NCBI GenBank assembly: GCA_008330645.1
Contig: VLTN01000019.1
Coordinates: 485,958-549,957, forward strand
DNA length: 64,000 bases
From: Cafeteria roenbergensis
Taxonomy: Eukaryota > Sar > Bigyra > Bicosoecida > Cafeteriaceae
Direction of reading: 5' to 3'
Shown here: positions 1 to 11,700 of the stretch, in pieces
How positions within the stretch are numbered: position 1 is the stretch's first letter
Layout of the letters: every line of letters starts with the position of its first letter
Notes under the pieces: model-generated
What the model saw: the letters and a program-made list of their open reading frames with translations, nothing else
Database searches by the model: none
What the model was told of the DNA's origin: nothing
Made by a program: the position numbers and the translations under genes

Positions 1-904
1 TCGCACCGGGGGAGGAGGCGCGGCCTGGGGCGCGGGAAGGGGAGCCCCTGTGTCGGCAGAGCCCCCGGCTGCCCCGAAGGGAGGCGACTCGCAAGCGGAG
101 CAGCCCAGTGGCGCCGGCCTGTCGAGCTCGCGGTCGGCGGCGGAGCTCCCGCCCCTCCCCGGGGTGCGCGGCGCGCGCGCCGCCCCGCCCGCGGTTCCCG
201 GCGCAGACGGGGCCGTTCAGCCTGCCGACCACACTGTGGCGGACGACGTCCCGGAGGTGGACGACGAGCCCGAGGCCTCCGAGGTGTCCGACGACTACGC
301 CGACAACTTGGAGGACGACTTCATCAGCATGGACGACGAGGGCGCCGACGGACAGAGCGACGACGAGGCGCAGGCGGCGGGACCGCAGGGTGCGGCCGGC
401 GGTGCGGGTGCGCAACAGGCCGGCCAGCCTCCTGCGCGCAGCAGCGCGTCCGGCCAGGACGACGACTTGTTCGAAGTGGATGACGAAGAGCTGGACGCGG
501 AGGTGGATGGCAACCGCAGCCCGCCGGCGTCCCCGCAGCCAGCCGGGGGCAGGAGCTACGCTGCGGCAGCCATGCAGGCGGTCGACCCGCCAGCGGCCAG
601 CGGCGCCGCTGCGGTCGTGGACGATGTTGAGGAGATGGACGACGTGGGGTTCGACGCCGAGGGCATGGACGACGGGCTCGACGACATTGGCGACGGGCAT
701 GACTTGGAGGCGGACCTGGAGGCCGGTGACGCCGGTGACCTCTCGCTCGGAGACTCGCGCTCGCTGGATCGAAGCTTCGGGCACGCGGCCGCCCCCGCTG
801 CCAGAGCAAGCGACGTCGTTGACACGTCCTTCGTGGCCGGCGACGCGTCGGGCGACGACTTGGACTTTGACAACGTGGAGTTCGACGCCATGGAGAATTT
901 CTGA
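1..904 (+). CDS. C-terminal part of a highly acidic protein (5' cut by window)
   Basis: The frame is open from base 2 to the TGA at 902-904, with no ATG before the window edge, so the start (and any upstream exons) lies outside. The visible roughly 300 residues are low complexity: a Pro/Ala/Ser stretch, then repeated Asp/Glu clusters (DDYADNLEDDFISMDDE near the middle, and several EEMDD and DDIGD runs). The protein ends in an aromatic-acidic tail, DFDNVEFDAMENF. No enzyme motif, membrane segment or signal peptide is visible. Such tails are often protein-binding segments of cytoskeletal or nuclear proteins, but I do not recognise the family. The next gene starts 338 bp downstream on the same strand. 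Confidence 0.6.
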   Translation, partial: RTGGGGAAWGAGRGAPVSAEPPAAPKGGDSQAEQPSGAGLSSSRSAAELPPLPGVRGARAAPPAVPGADGAVQPADHTVADDVPEVDDEPEASEVSDDYADNLEDDFISMDDEGADGQSDDEAQAAGPQGAAGGAGAQQAGQPPARSSASGQDDDLFEVDDEELDAEVDGNRSPPASPQPAGGRSYAAAAMQAVDPPAASGAAAVVDDVEEMDDVGFDAEGMDDGLDDIGDGHDLEADLEAGDAGDLSLGDSRSLDRSFGHAAAPAARASDVVDTSFVAGDASGDDLDFDNVEFDAMENF

Positions 905-1241
905 GCCGCTCGATTCGCGAGCGCGAGCATGTCTCCCGCCCCCCCCTCCCTGCCGTGAATGTGGTTGTTTGAGTGTCTGTGCCCCGCGCGCTTTGCGCGC
1001 TGGCGTGCGTCGCCAATCTGCGTCCCTCGGAAGGCGGGCGGTCCCAGCGCCCCACTCTGGCACCAAGAGAGGCACAGGCCGGCAGCACACGTCCGCAGGG
1101 CCGCCCGGGCACGTCGCCCCAACTCCAAGGCCGCCTGGGGCCAGCCGCCTCGTAGGCCGGCTGGGAACACCGCCGGCAGAGCCAGCGAGTCCGCACGGCA
1201 GCCGCAGTCCCGTGCCAGCCACAAGCAGCGCCCCGGGCCCC
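905..1241. other. Intergenic spacer
   Basis: The spacer lies between the acidic protein and the next + strand gene. It starts with a pyrimidine-rich stretch after the stop (a C-rich run near 941-952) and a TG-rich segment (958-975) that could serve 3'-end formation. No ORF in it has a convincing start or composition, and I see no TATA-like element before the ATG at 1242. Confidence 0.5.
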
Positions 1242-2672
1242 ATGCGGGCAAGCCTTGCTGGCGCGGCTGCGCTCCTGCTGCTTGTTTCTGGGTGTGCGGG
1301 CTTGCCGCCGTCGTACCTGCGTCCCCGGTTCGCGCAGACTCGGCGCCATGCGAGCGAGGCAACTGGAGCAGCGCTGGCGCGGTCGCTGCTTCCGGTCACC
1401 GGCGGCGTGCCGTCCACGAACGGTGGGCCCATGGCCGCGGTTGTGCGCAAGAAGGCGATGAACAAGGCGCCGGCAGTCGGCGTGGCGGACATGCTGCGCA
1501 TTGCGCCGCAGTCCCCGTTTTCCTGCAGGGGGCCGTACATCGTGACCAACAAGGACGACAACAGCCCTTTTGCGCAAATCAGGCTGATCAGCAACATAAG
1601 CAACGATATTAGTGTGTCGTGGGAGGTGAGAGCGCTCGCTGCTCGCATCGTCTGAGCGCCCGCCTGCCGGCGATCCGGTGGGGCTCAATTGATTGGAGGA
1701 GCGCTCTCTGTTGTCGGCGCCTCGCAGGTGGACGTGACCTCGGCCGGTGACAATCCGCGCCCCCTTACCAAGAGCACGCACCAGGAGAACGCGGCCACCA
1801 AGGAGTGGGAGGTGGCGGTGCGGGACGGCAACGGCACGACCATGTACGAGTACGCGTACAAGCGGTTCAACCCAGCGCTGGGCGCGCAGCGCATGAACGT
1901 GACCGATGCGAACGGCGTGATTGTCGCCTTTATCGAGTACGTGACTCGCTCGGAGCTGCGCGTTCACACGTGCATGGACTCGGAGTCCACGCTGGTGGGG
2001 GGCACAGTCGGCCCGGCCGACCAGCCCACGCCGTCCCCGGCGCCCCCCAAGGGCAAGGCCGGCGCCAAGGGGGCGTCGCTGCTTCAGCAGGGCGCTTCGC
2101 CTGCGCCCAACCCCGAGGTGACGCCGTCGCCCGTGCCACGGCGGAGCGCCTCGCTCACTGGGCCCTGCGCGAGGCCGCGGGAGACTGCCCGCCTCACGCA
2201 GTCGTGGGGCGACAGCGCGGCGCACGCGTGGACGTTGCAGCGCTTCCAGCGCGTGGAGGGGCAGCCCCCCCCGGCAGCAAAGAGCGCGGGGGCGAGCCCC
2301 AAGCCATCCCCCGGCGCCGCTCCGACGGCGGCGGCGGCGGCAGCAGCAGCAGCAGCAGAGGCTCGTTTCGCGGAGTCTCGCGCCTCCATGCGTGCGCACC
2401 AATTTCTGCACGACGACTACGACGTGATGCTGCTGCTGGAGCTCGCCGCCCTGGTCAGCCACGACGAGGCGCCCTGGTGCCTCGCCGTCACCAGCGCGTA
2501 CGTTGTCATCATCGCGTGCTGCGTGCTCATCGTCGGCATCGGAGTGGCCTGGATGCTGAGCAGGCCGGCCACTCGCCGCCGCAGCAAGCGAAAGCGCCGC
2601 CGCCCAGCCGAGTCCCAGGCTGACAAGAGCCGCCGCGCGTTGGAGGAGGCGTTCCACGGCAAGTCGCTGTGA
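1242..2672 (+). CDS. Secreted/type I membrane protein, two exons, unknown ectodomain
   Basis: Exons are 1242-1625 and 1728-2672, joined in phase 0 across a GTGAG...CGCAG intron, giving 442 residues. Residues 1-20 are a signal peptide (MRASLAGAAALLLLVSGCAG). The ectodomain (about 80-210) is beta-rich, with segments such as SPFSCRGPYIVTNKDDNSPF and DANGVIVAFIEYVTRSELRV. Its alternation faintly recalls tubby-like/scramblase-type (LOR) folds, but this is only a guess. A Pro/Ala linker follows, including poly-Ala from a GCN repeat near 2328-2360. One membrane helix (about 380-403, LAVTSAYVVIIACCVLIVGIG) is followed by a strongly basic tail with RRRSKRKRRR, the expected cytosolic stop-transfer charge. 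It is most likely a plasma- or endomembrane surface protein. Structure and topology are well supported; function is unknown. Confidence 0.72.
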
Positions 2673-2877
2673 TGTTTGTCAAGTGCATTGTCTTGCGTGC
2701 CTGTCCTGTGCGCGCGAGTCTCACCTGCGTGTGGGGTCTGCGTCTGCTTCCAACTGAGCCGTCAATATGACCGTGACCCCGGCTCATAGTTAAGTCGAAT
2801 ACCTCCTGTGCGCTGCGCCTGGCGAGCCACACCTGCAGGCTTTGCGGTTGCGGGCCGCTGGTGCCGGGCAGCCCGCC

Positions 2878-4611
2878 ATGGCCCAAAAGGTGGAGGTGGT
2901 GCTGCAGCCGCTGTACGCGCCGCAAGCAGGGCGAGCGGGCGCGGTGTGCAGCCTGCTCAAAATCGACGACGCAACTTTCCTGCTCGACTGCGGCTGGGAC
3001 GAGCGCATGGGGTCCGAGGCCCTCGAGCCCCTAAAGAAGTGCGTCGTATCACCCGCGCCTAGGGAACGCTGGGGCGCGCAGGCCGAGCGCGATGGGGTAA
3101 AGCGCCCCGCTTGCCGGGCGCCATTGCCAGCGTGCCCCTCTGCCCTCCCGCTCCCGGCCCTCGACCTCGACGCCAGAGACGCGAGTCGCCAACGCCCTTG
3201 CCTCCGCGACTCACCGCAGGGTTTGCGATGCGGTCGACGCTGTGCTGATCTCGCACGGTGATGTGGAGCACTGCGGCGCGCTTCCGTTCCTTGTGGCAAA
3301 GGTGAGAGCGAGATCCATTTTGCGCGGCCCGCAGGCCCCACAAAGCGCGACTGACGGCGCTCTGTGGCGCTTCGCAACATGAATTGCTGTACCCTCCACA
3401 AGCTCGGTGCCGACACCCGCAGTGCGGCTTGAGGGCGCCAGTGTTTGTGACGGTCCCCGTCCACAGACTCGCGCAGCTGCTGCTGTACGACCTGGTGTCG
3501 GCCAAGGGGCGGACGTACGCAGCCGACGACTTGCCGGTGACTCTCGACCAGGTGGACGCGTCCCTTCGGCTGGCCGCATTCGGGGGGAGCTGCCGCGCGC
3601 TCCGATACCGCGAGGACGTCACCGTGAAAGGCGTCACCATCATGGCGGAGGCGGCCGGGCGCACCCTCGGGGGCGCCACGTGGTCTCTCTCGCGGCTCAC
3701 CGAGCGCGTCGTGTACGCCCACGGCATCGGCACCCACCGCGGGCTTGCCATCCCAAACTGTGCATTCATTCCGTCGACCTCCTCCTCCGCCGCAGCGGCG
3801 CCGGCTCGCGACGTCACGCTGCTGGTCACGGAGTGTGCCGCGTCAGAGGCGGAGCCCAGAGCGCTCACGGAGCCCCCCGTGGCAGTCAAGGCCTCCGAGG
3901 TGACTGCTCAGCTTTCGGCCGTCGCGTCGGCTGTCGAGGCCGGAGGGGCTGCCGGGGCTGGCGGCGGGTCCCAGAGCAGCAGCAGCCGCAGCGCGTCCTC
4001 CGCCGTCGCGGGCGTGGAGGCCCTGGCAGGGGCCATTGCCGAGACTTGGCGCCAGCAGGGCAACGTGCTCGTGCCCGTGGACAGCGGAGCGCGCCTGCTC
4101 GAAGTGCTCGTCGGTCTGGAGCAGAGCCCCGCCCTCGCAGCGGCTCCCAAGGGCATCGTCGCCGTGCTCTCTCCCGTGGCCCCGGCGCTCATGGGCCACG
4201 CCGCTGCCTTCCGAGACTGGTCCCTTGCCAAGCCGGGGGTCAACCCGTTCTCGCTGCGGCGCGTGCGCATTGCCGCGACGGTGCAGGAGCTGGGCCGGCT
4301 GCCGCCCCCTCTCTGCGTGCTCACGCCCTGCCCGGGCATGGACGAAGGCTTCTCGCGGCAGCTCTTGCCCATGTGGGCCGCCGACGTCCGAAACACTGTC
4401 ATCATCACGTCGCCGCCCCACCCCGCCTCCCTGGCCGCACGGATGCTCCGAGGCGAAACCCAGCGACGCGCCATTGCTGCGGCCGCTGGCGACCTCGCTG
4501 CGGGCGCAGCTGCCGACAGAGTCATTGCCCGGTTCCTCGGCGCGTCACCCCGCCTCAGCGCAACCCGCACAGGCGACCCCGCCTCCTCGACCACGAGCGG
4601 CGGCGGCGGTG

Positions 4612-4653
<42 letters not shown>

Positions 4654-6455
4654 TTGCCGAATCGGGTGGTGCGGAGGCCCCTCCCCCAGGGGCAGCGTCC
4701 GCGCCCGGCGCCCCAACGGACGTTGGCGCGGAGTCCTTCGCAGTCCCATATCTTGCTGCCCACACACGCAAGCTCGAGGGAGAGGAGCTGGAACAGTGGG
4801 AGCGGCGCCGCGCGCTTGAGCGAGCGGCCAAGGACCGCGATGAGGCGGCCGCCGCCCGTCGCCGCTTCGCAGCCGAGCGCGCGCGTGCGGCCGAGGACGC
4901 CGCCTCGCGGGCCGCAAAGGAAGCGGAAGACGCCGCATCTGCAGCCGCAGCCGAGTCCCAGCCGTCCTCTTCCGGGCAAGCAGCAGCGGCGGGATCGTCC
5001 ACCGCCACTTCCTCTTCCTCGTCCTCCTCGTCCTCCTCTGCTGCCTCCTCCGCCTCAGCCGCGGCTGGCAGGGGCCAGACGTCGGTCGACCCGAAGGTGC
5101 TTTCGCGCGCAGCGGCAGCTCGCGCACGCCTCGGCCTCCCCCCGCTGGCTCCCGCCGCCCTGGCCCGAGCCATTGCGGGAGCGACCGCTGCCCTGCCCGA
5201 CGGAGCAGGCGCCCTTGCCCCCCCTCCAGTGCAGGCCCGCTTCGGGGGCCTGCTTCCCCCGCAACGCTGGAGCGACCTTGGCGCCGAGATGGACATGTCG
5301 GCTCTGCGCGAGAGCGACAAGGAGCAAGACCGCCGCCGCCATGCCCAGCCGGCAGGTGCGGCAGCGGCAGCGGCAGCAGCAGCAGCAGCCGCTGCTGCAG
5401 CGGCAAGTGCTGCCGCTGCCGCGGCCGCCGGAAGCGCTGCAGCCGGGGCCCACGTCCTGGACCCTGTTGCCGCCCGCCTGGCCCTGCGCCTTGCGCGGCC
5501 GGAGCTGGGCGGCGCGGGTGCCATCGGCGGACTCACGGCCGCGTCCACGCGCGACCTCTCGCTCGCGGAGCCGCCCGCGGAGCCCGCCACCACGGCCTTC
5601 AGCGTGACTGCGACGACAATCAAGTGCCGCGTCGGGTTCATCGACCTCAGCGCGCGCGTCGCCGCCGGTGGAATCGCCGCCGTCGCTGCAGCTCTCGGCC
5701 CGCGAGCCGTGGCGGTGCTTGGAGGGCCCAGCGACAGCGGCGACGAGGCCACAAAGGACGCCGTCGCTGCCACAGCAGCAATGGTCCGCGCGGCCCTCGG
5801 CGCGGGGTCGTCCGTCGTCGTGGCGTCGGATGGCGCAACTCTTCCGCTGGGGTCCGGCGCCGGCATGCGCAGCGTCCGCATCGCCCCCGCGCTCTTCACG
5901 TCGCTGCAGTTCAAGGAAATCGGCGGGTGCGAGGTGTCTCTTGTTCGCGGGTACAGCGCGGGCGCAGCCGATGCCCAGGGGGCGGACGGCGAGCGCCGCG
6001 GCGCAGACGAAGGCACTGTGGACATTGACACGGCGACTGCCACGCAGCAGCTGCGCGGCCCACCCAACCGCTCCTCGCGGGGCGCCAAGACCGTTCTCGG
6101 TGCCCTCTGGGAGCCGGCTGTGTCCGGTGCAGGGCAGGCGGATGCCGACGCTGAGGACGAGGACGAGGAGGCGATGGTGGCTGCTGCCGGAGCGGCAGCC
6201 GCGTCGCTGCTGGATGTGCCGCTCGAGGCCCGCGAGCCCCTCATCCTGCACGCAGGCCCTCTCCCGCTGCGGTCGCTGTTTCGGGCGGTGGCCAGGGGAG
6301 GTGGGGCCAAGCCGTCGCTCGCGCCGGGAGTGGTGCGGGCCGGGGGGGCCACCGCGGCCATGCCGGGTCAAGGCCGCTTGCTGCTGTCCGGCACCCCGGG
6401 CGCAGACTTTGACAGGGTCAAGGCAGCCGTGCGCGGCTTGACGGGGACTGTGTGA
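2878..6455 (+). CDS. CPSF2: Cleavage and polyadenylation specificity factor 100 kDa subunit (CPSF100)
   Basis: Exons are 2878-3038, 3220-3301 and 3423-6455 (donors GTGCG and GTGAG, acceptors CGCAG), giving 1,091 residues; the human protein is about 780. The N-terminus, with LLKIDDATFLLDCGWDERM, is the diagnostic metallo-beta-lactamase start of CPSF100. Exon 2 encodes AVLISHGDVEHCGALPFLVAK (about 61-81). Active CPSF73 has HxHxDH here; this copy reads HGDVEH, so it is the inactive scaffold paralogue, as is usual for CPSF100. APVFVTVPVHRLAQLLLYDLV and a beta-CASP-like region follow. Excess length comes from Ser, Ala and Glu/Arg-rich insertions (about 470-700), including poly-Ser from an AGC repeat. 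The C-terminus (EPLILHAGPLPLRSLFRAV) fits the CPSF100 end that pairs with CPSF73. It acts in the nucleus in pre-mRNA and histone-mRNA 3' cleavage. Confidence 0.9.
4612..4652 (+). repeat. In-frame AGC trinucleotide repeat (poly-Ser) in CPSF100
   Basis: An almost pure run of AGC codons adds about 14 consecutive serines in a non-conserved insertion of CPSF100, between the beta-CASP-like part and the charged helical segment. It is expected to be length-polymorphic and tolerated because it is in frame and outside the fold. Confidence 0.85.
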
Positions 6456-6567
6456 GGCGCCTGGCAGCCTCAAGTTGGTTCGGTGCCGCTGTTCGCGCGG
6501 CTTTCGGGATGGGTTTGAGCGCGAACACACGGGCACGCAATAACATGAACGGTGCGCGCAGCTGCCG

Positions 6568-6959
6568 TCATCCGCACCCAGCATACGTCTCGACGGCCGC
6601 GCTGAGATCCCTCAGGGCTGCCTCGGTCCGCTCCGCGCTGGCTCCGACGCCCTCAAGCGAGTCCAGGACGCGGTGGTGATTCTGCAACATTTTCCCGACC
6701 GCGTCGGAGCGCTGCCGGATGCCACGAAGCAGCCTTTCGCCCGAAGCCGTCGTGCAGCGAGCAGCAGCCAGCCTGACTGCCGCCGTCTTGCGGCCTGCGT
6801 GGCGCGGTGGCGTCAGAGCGGAGGCGCGCCAGGCAAGGACGAGCGTGGAATCAGGCGCGCGCTGCCGCGGGCCGCGGCCATCTCGAACGCCTTCCTGTGC
6901 CACTCACTCAGGGACGCGTCATACTCCGTCGCGTCGGCGCCTTTGCGCGGACCGTCCAT
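6568..6959 (-). CDS. Small coiled-coil protein, two exons, unknown family
   Basis: Proposed exons are 6908-6959 and 6568-6794, joined by a GTGAG...CGCAG intron of 113 bp with a plausible branch-point sequence (CTCTGAC) shortly before the acceptor. The split Ser codon keeps frame and gives 92 residues. The N-terminus is MDGPRKGADATEYDASL. From about residue 34 the protein is one amphipathic helix with hydrophobic heptad positions (ERLLRGIRQRSDAVGKMLQN, then RVLDSLEGVGASAERTEAAL), as in small subunits of trafficking, SNARE-regulatory or Mediator-type complexes. I cannot assign it to any of these. The gene is convergent with CPSF100 (112 bp between stops) and divergent from the phosphoesterase (129 bp between ATGs). 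Evidence is the matching splice signals and phase plus the helical pattern; no homologue is recognised. Confidence 0.55.
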
Positions 6960-7088
6960 GCAGGCAGCGCTGGGTTCCGTCGGGAGTGCGCAGCAGGCTT
7001 GCGCGTGTCTCGACGGCTGCAGCGACCCATGCGCTCTGCCAGTGGCCAGCACCCGCCGAGCTGCTGCTGCACCACCCCGCGCATCACC
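6960..7088. promoter_or_regulatory. Compact bidirectional promoter region
   Basis: Only 129 bp separate the start codons of the small coiled-coil gene (-) and the phosphoesterase (+). Both 5'UTRs and both promoters must lie here or overlap the coding sequence. I see no TATA box; the sequence is G+C-rich like its surroundings. The role is inferred from gene orientation alone. Confidence 0.4.
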
Positions 7089-8497
7089 ATGGCAACTGCC
7101 GAAACGTGGCTAGGGGACGCTGCCAGGGAGCGCCTCCGTGCCCTCACGGAGGATCCGACTGCGGCGTGGGCGGCGGCAGTGGAGGCAGGCGCGCGGAGTG
7201 ATCGTCTTGCCTCAGACGCGCTCATTTCCGAGGCGACCGCCGGCGGCTTGCGCTTCGTGTGTATCAGCGACACGCATGGGAAGCACTTTGCGTTTCCAGA
7301 GCTCCCTGCTGGTGAGGCCTCGCTGCGCGTGGCAAGGCCCGGGATGACCGGTGACGCAGAAAGCGCAAGAGTTTTCGGGCGGCAGCTCCAGTGCAGCCGT
7401 CGCACATCAAGCGCCCCGCCCCCTCGCATGGCCCCACCCGTGCGCGCACTGCATTGCCCGCCGCAGGCGATGTGCTGATACACGCTGGCGATTTCTCGAG
7501 GCGGGGCGGCCCTGACGAGATGATTGACTTTGCAAACTACTTGTCAAAGGCCGCTGCCAAGTTTAAGCAAGTGATCGTTGTTTCGGGCAACCACGAGCTG
7601 ACCCTCGATCCCGCCATGGCCGAGAGATCGGGGTGTTTTCGAGAGGGAAGCTCGGCGACTGGCAAGGGCGGGAGTGCGCTTGACTCCCCGGAAGCAGTGG
7701 CGAGGCTGCTGCGGCAGCACTGCCTGTTCGTGTCCGGGCACGCCGTCGACCTGCCCGTCTCGCTTGCGGCAGCTCCGCTGATGCCCTCCCGAAAGGAGAT
7801 GCGCAAGGCCACCCGGGGCAGCGCGAGGCCTGGCCCCGACAGCTACCGGTTCGTGGAAGCGGGGCTCGCGGCGCCCGGGGTCGTGGTGCACGAGCCGCCC
7901 CCCGGCAGCGCCGGCGCTACGCAGTACGGCCCAGAAGCCTCCGCGGCACCCCGGCCGCCGGCATCAGCTGAAGCCGCAGCCGTGCCGGCTGCCGGTGCCG
8001 CTGCAGCGGCTGCAGCTGCCGACCCGCCGCCGGCTGCGCCCGCGGGAATCCCTCCCAAGCCCGAGGGCTACATCCGCGTTACTGGCTACCCTCACCAGCC
8101 CTTGTTCTGCGGCTGGGCCTTCAACGTGCCCAGAGGCGAGCCCATCGCCAAGATTTGGAGGGAGATCCCGTCAGACACTGACGTGTTGATCACTCACGGG
8201 CCGCCGCTCGGGCAGGGCGACCGCTGCTGGCGGGGGAATCGGGCCGGCTGTGTCGACCTCCTGTTGGCCGTCACGGGCAGGATCAAGCCCGCGGTTCACG
8301 TGTTCGGTCACATTCACGAGGACCCGGGAATTTCCACGGATGGCACAACAGCCTACATCAACGCAGCCGCTGTGAACCTCCGCTACGGACCTGCCAACCC
8401 GCCCATTTGCTTTCAGCTGCCCTTGCCTGCTGCGGCGCTGGCTGGCGGAAAGCCTGACACAGCAGACTTCCCGGTGGTTGCCAGGCGTGCGACGTAG
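7089..8497 (+). CDS. Calcineurin-like metallophosphoesterase, MPPED1/MPPED2 (UPF0046) type
   Basis: Exons are 7089-7311 and 7467-8497, giving 417 residues; the split Gly codon is restored exactly at GDVLIHAGD. The ATG has a strong context (caccATGg). All five metallophosphoesterase blocks are present and in order: D61-T-H63 (CISDTHGKH), GDVLIHAGD83, GNHE115-118, ITHGPP with H318, and GHIHE with H356/H358. They supply the usual two-metal ligands. The spacing and the sequence DTHGKH...HAGDFS match MPPED/UPF0046 proteins, which hydrolyse phosphodiester substrates including cyclic nucleotides in animals. An Ala/Pro-rich insertion (about 190-270) between GNHE and HGPP makes it longer than MPPED proteins of about 300 residues. 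A soluble enzyme is expected; no targeting signal is clear. The natural substrate here is unknown. Confidence 0.87.
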
Positions 8498-8750
8498 CGG
8501 CCGCCCTGGGGCGTGGGGCGCGCTGGCCCGGGTCCCATGCGGCGGCAGTTGACATTGTTGCTTGAGACAGCGCAGCGGCCGCTACGCATGCACCGTTTGA
8601 GGGAGCGATAGACCATAGCGCCGAGCTTGGCGGACCGGGGCACGCACGCATTCGCAAAATGCACTCAAATGCAAGACGAGCTCCACAAGGCGCCCCTGCC
8701 AGCACCCCCCCACTCACGCCTGCCAAGAGGAAGCGGCGCGGACTCCGGTC

Positions 8751-11700
8751 TCATGCCAGCAGCAGTGCGCCGACCGAGCCGTGCAGCGCCGTCAGGAACT
8801 TGTCGCGGCACTGCGCCACCGACTCGTAGACCGGCAGCTCGATCTGGAAAAAGCAAGTGTGCGCAAGGGGCAACGCGGCGCCGCCGCGCTGCCGCATTGC
8901 CGTCTCGCCGATGGGGCTCAAGACGAAGCGATCCGACTCGTTCCATGCGCCAGCCGCTGGCAGGCGCGACCTGCCCCAAGCGAACTGGATCAGCATCTCC
9001 CGCTCCGCTTGTGTGAAAGTCTCCACCGCCTGCCAGAAGATGCGGATCGCGGGGTGGCTGGGCGAGAAGGGGTTGATGTAGCGGGTGTGCCTCCGCAGGC
9101 GGTCGATCTCGATTTCGTTTTCGCCTGCGATGAGCGTCTCGAACTCGCGCCACGTCAGCAGGCGGAGGGCGCTGGGGGGCACCACGCGGGCGATTCCCCT
9201 GCGCATGGCCTCGAACGCCCGCTCGTGCTCGGTCAGCCGCGCCTCGAGGGCGTTGCGTGCGTGCTCCAGCAGCGCGCGCTTCGTGGCGGCGACGAATCCG
9301 GGCACTGCAGCGGCAAGCGCCGAAGGCACCTGCCCCGCACGCGGCTGCGGGAGCGCCACAGGAAGTCCGTCCGAGCGGCGCACGGAGAGCGGTACCCTCC
9401 CGATGAGCTCCGGAATGGGGTCGTCCTGCCCGCCGTCCGCCTCCTTGATCTGCTCCAGCAGCCTGTTGAGAGTCCGGGAGAAGCTGGAGTCCACCACGCT
9501 GAGGTCCACGAGCCGCGGCTTGCGGCCCAGCAGGCGCTTCCACGAGTAGGAAGAGAGCTTGAAGTCCTCGGGCTTCTCTGTCCGGATGGCGACCCCCATG
9601 ATGATCCCCAACGCCTCATACTGCTGCATGGCGGCCCTGGAGGTGGCGGCGGGGTTGGGCATGAACAAGCCCACGCCGCCATGCGCCTCGGAAGGCGCGG
9701 GCGCGGGCATGAACAAGCTGAGCGACGCCGTGTCGAAGGCGTTGTCAACGGCCGTGGTGATGGTGTCGCGGAACAAGCCGCCGACGTCGATCCCAGCCTC
9801 GTTGACGGTGCGGCCACGGGCGTCAAAGTTTTGGAAGCCCACCTGGAAGAGGCGCCCGCGGTCCAGACCGACCTTGAAGCTTGCGTCGGCCCAGTCGTGG
9901 ATGAGGCCGGCGAGCTGCGCCAGCACGCACTTGGAGCGCGCAGGGTCGGTCTGGCCGGCGTCCTTGCTCTGCATGGCCTCCCCCTGGTGGATCCAGATCT
10001 TGCCGGGGTGGCGGCTGCTGTCGGGCGCGACCGAGGCTCGGAGCGCTTGGTCCAGGATGGGCTTCTTGCAGGCCGGAAGGCAAAGATGTGAGAGCGCGCG
10101 AATGTGCGACCCGAGCGTCCAGTCCCGCCCGGAGCGGCCCAGCGCCGCCAGGGCCCGGATGCGGACCTCGTCTTCGGCGCCAGCCGCGGCGGCAGCCTCC
10201 ACCGCGGCGTCAGCGCGCACCTCCTCGGCCTCGGCGCCCTCGCCCTCGGTGTCGTCATCCTCGTGGTCAGACGTGATTGCGTCCAGCTCCACGTACGGAA
10301 TGGCCTTGGCGAGGAGAGTGTTGAGCTGGATCACGAGCATGGAGCGCAGCACCACGCCGAAGCCCAGCATGCCGCAGACCTTGGCGGAGGCCTGGCGACG
10401 CAGCTTTGGGAACTCGGCCATCAGGCCCGTGTCCCTCATCACAGCGGTGATGTGCGTCGACGTGAGGTCCAGCTGCTGCACGTCTCGTTTGGCTGCTGCG
10501 CGAATGAGGAACCTGGCGAGCTCCTGGTCCTCAGACACGCGCCATGACGTCATGGCAAGCTGCGCCTGGCAGACCCGGTTCCGGTGCACCGTCGGAACCG
10601 AGCCCCCAAACGGCGGCTTTCCAGAGGCAGCCTGGAACACGGAGGCCATGAGGCGTTCGGGCAGCGGCCACCGGTGGCGCATGGCAGTGGCCATGCCCAT
10701 GAGCCAGGACAGCTGCTGGTCCAAGTCGGCGGGGGGCCACACAGCCAGAGTGGCCATGCCGTGCCTCCCGGCCCTGACCGACGCAGAAGGCGGCGGCAGC
10801 GTCTGCGAGTGAACCGAGTCGCTGTTGCAAATCCCGCCGGCTCGCCGAGCGAGAACGGCGAGCTGGAGGGTCTGAAGCAGCCCGGCAGGCTGCTCGGCCT
10901 GCTCGCCGAGGCGCAGCATCTCGCCCTTGACTGAGTTGAACAGCAGCTTGCCGGTCTGCAACAGCTGCTTGGCAGGGCCCTTGCCACCCTTAGCCAGCAG
11001 CTCCGGCGTTGCCAGCAGCTGCGCGAGCATGTTCACGGCTCGACCCTTGAACTTGCGCTTCGGCTGCGCGATGTGCGAAAGCAGCGCGCCCACCACGGAC
11101 GACGAGTGGAGCGCCCCCGACGCCACGATCTCGGGGCACGCCTTGGTGACGAAGGACCACAGGAACGCGCCGAACTCGAAGGACGACTGGCCGGTGAAGC
11201 CGCCGCTGCCGCTGCTCGTGGACACGGGCCGCCGGATCGGCGTGACCCGCACGCGCCAGCCCCAGTAGCGCTTGTCAAGGCCTTCTGATGCCACGGACTC
11301 GGCGCTCGGGAAGAACATGGAGTCGATTCGTACCGTGTCCCCGTGCACCAGGACTGGGTCGAAGACACTCCCTCCGTCGGCCGCCTTGCCCTTCAGGTCC
11401 CTGAGCGGCAGCGCCATGGCCCCCTGCGGCATGCACACCTTGACGCTTGCTTCGGGCGGGATGGAGCATTCCTTGTCGAAGTGAAGCAGCAGCGCCATTG
11501 CCTCCGGGAACGAGGCCTCGGACGCCCACGCTGCGTTGGCGGGGAAGGCATGAAGCGACTGCAGCACGACCGCGGCCGCGTCATCGCGCTCCGCCTCCGC
11601 CGTGGCGGCCTGCCCCTCCAGGCCGCCAATGTTCCGCGCGACTTCTGCGACCAGGCCATGAGCCAGGCCGGCCCGGCTGAAGCCGCCGCTGCTGCCTGCG

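Noticed and set aside
324-2657. A 777-codon - strand frame at the left edge
   Set aside because: It is Arg/Pro-rich shadow sequence opposite the acidic protein and the signal-peptide gene, both of which have coherent features on the + strand.
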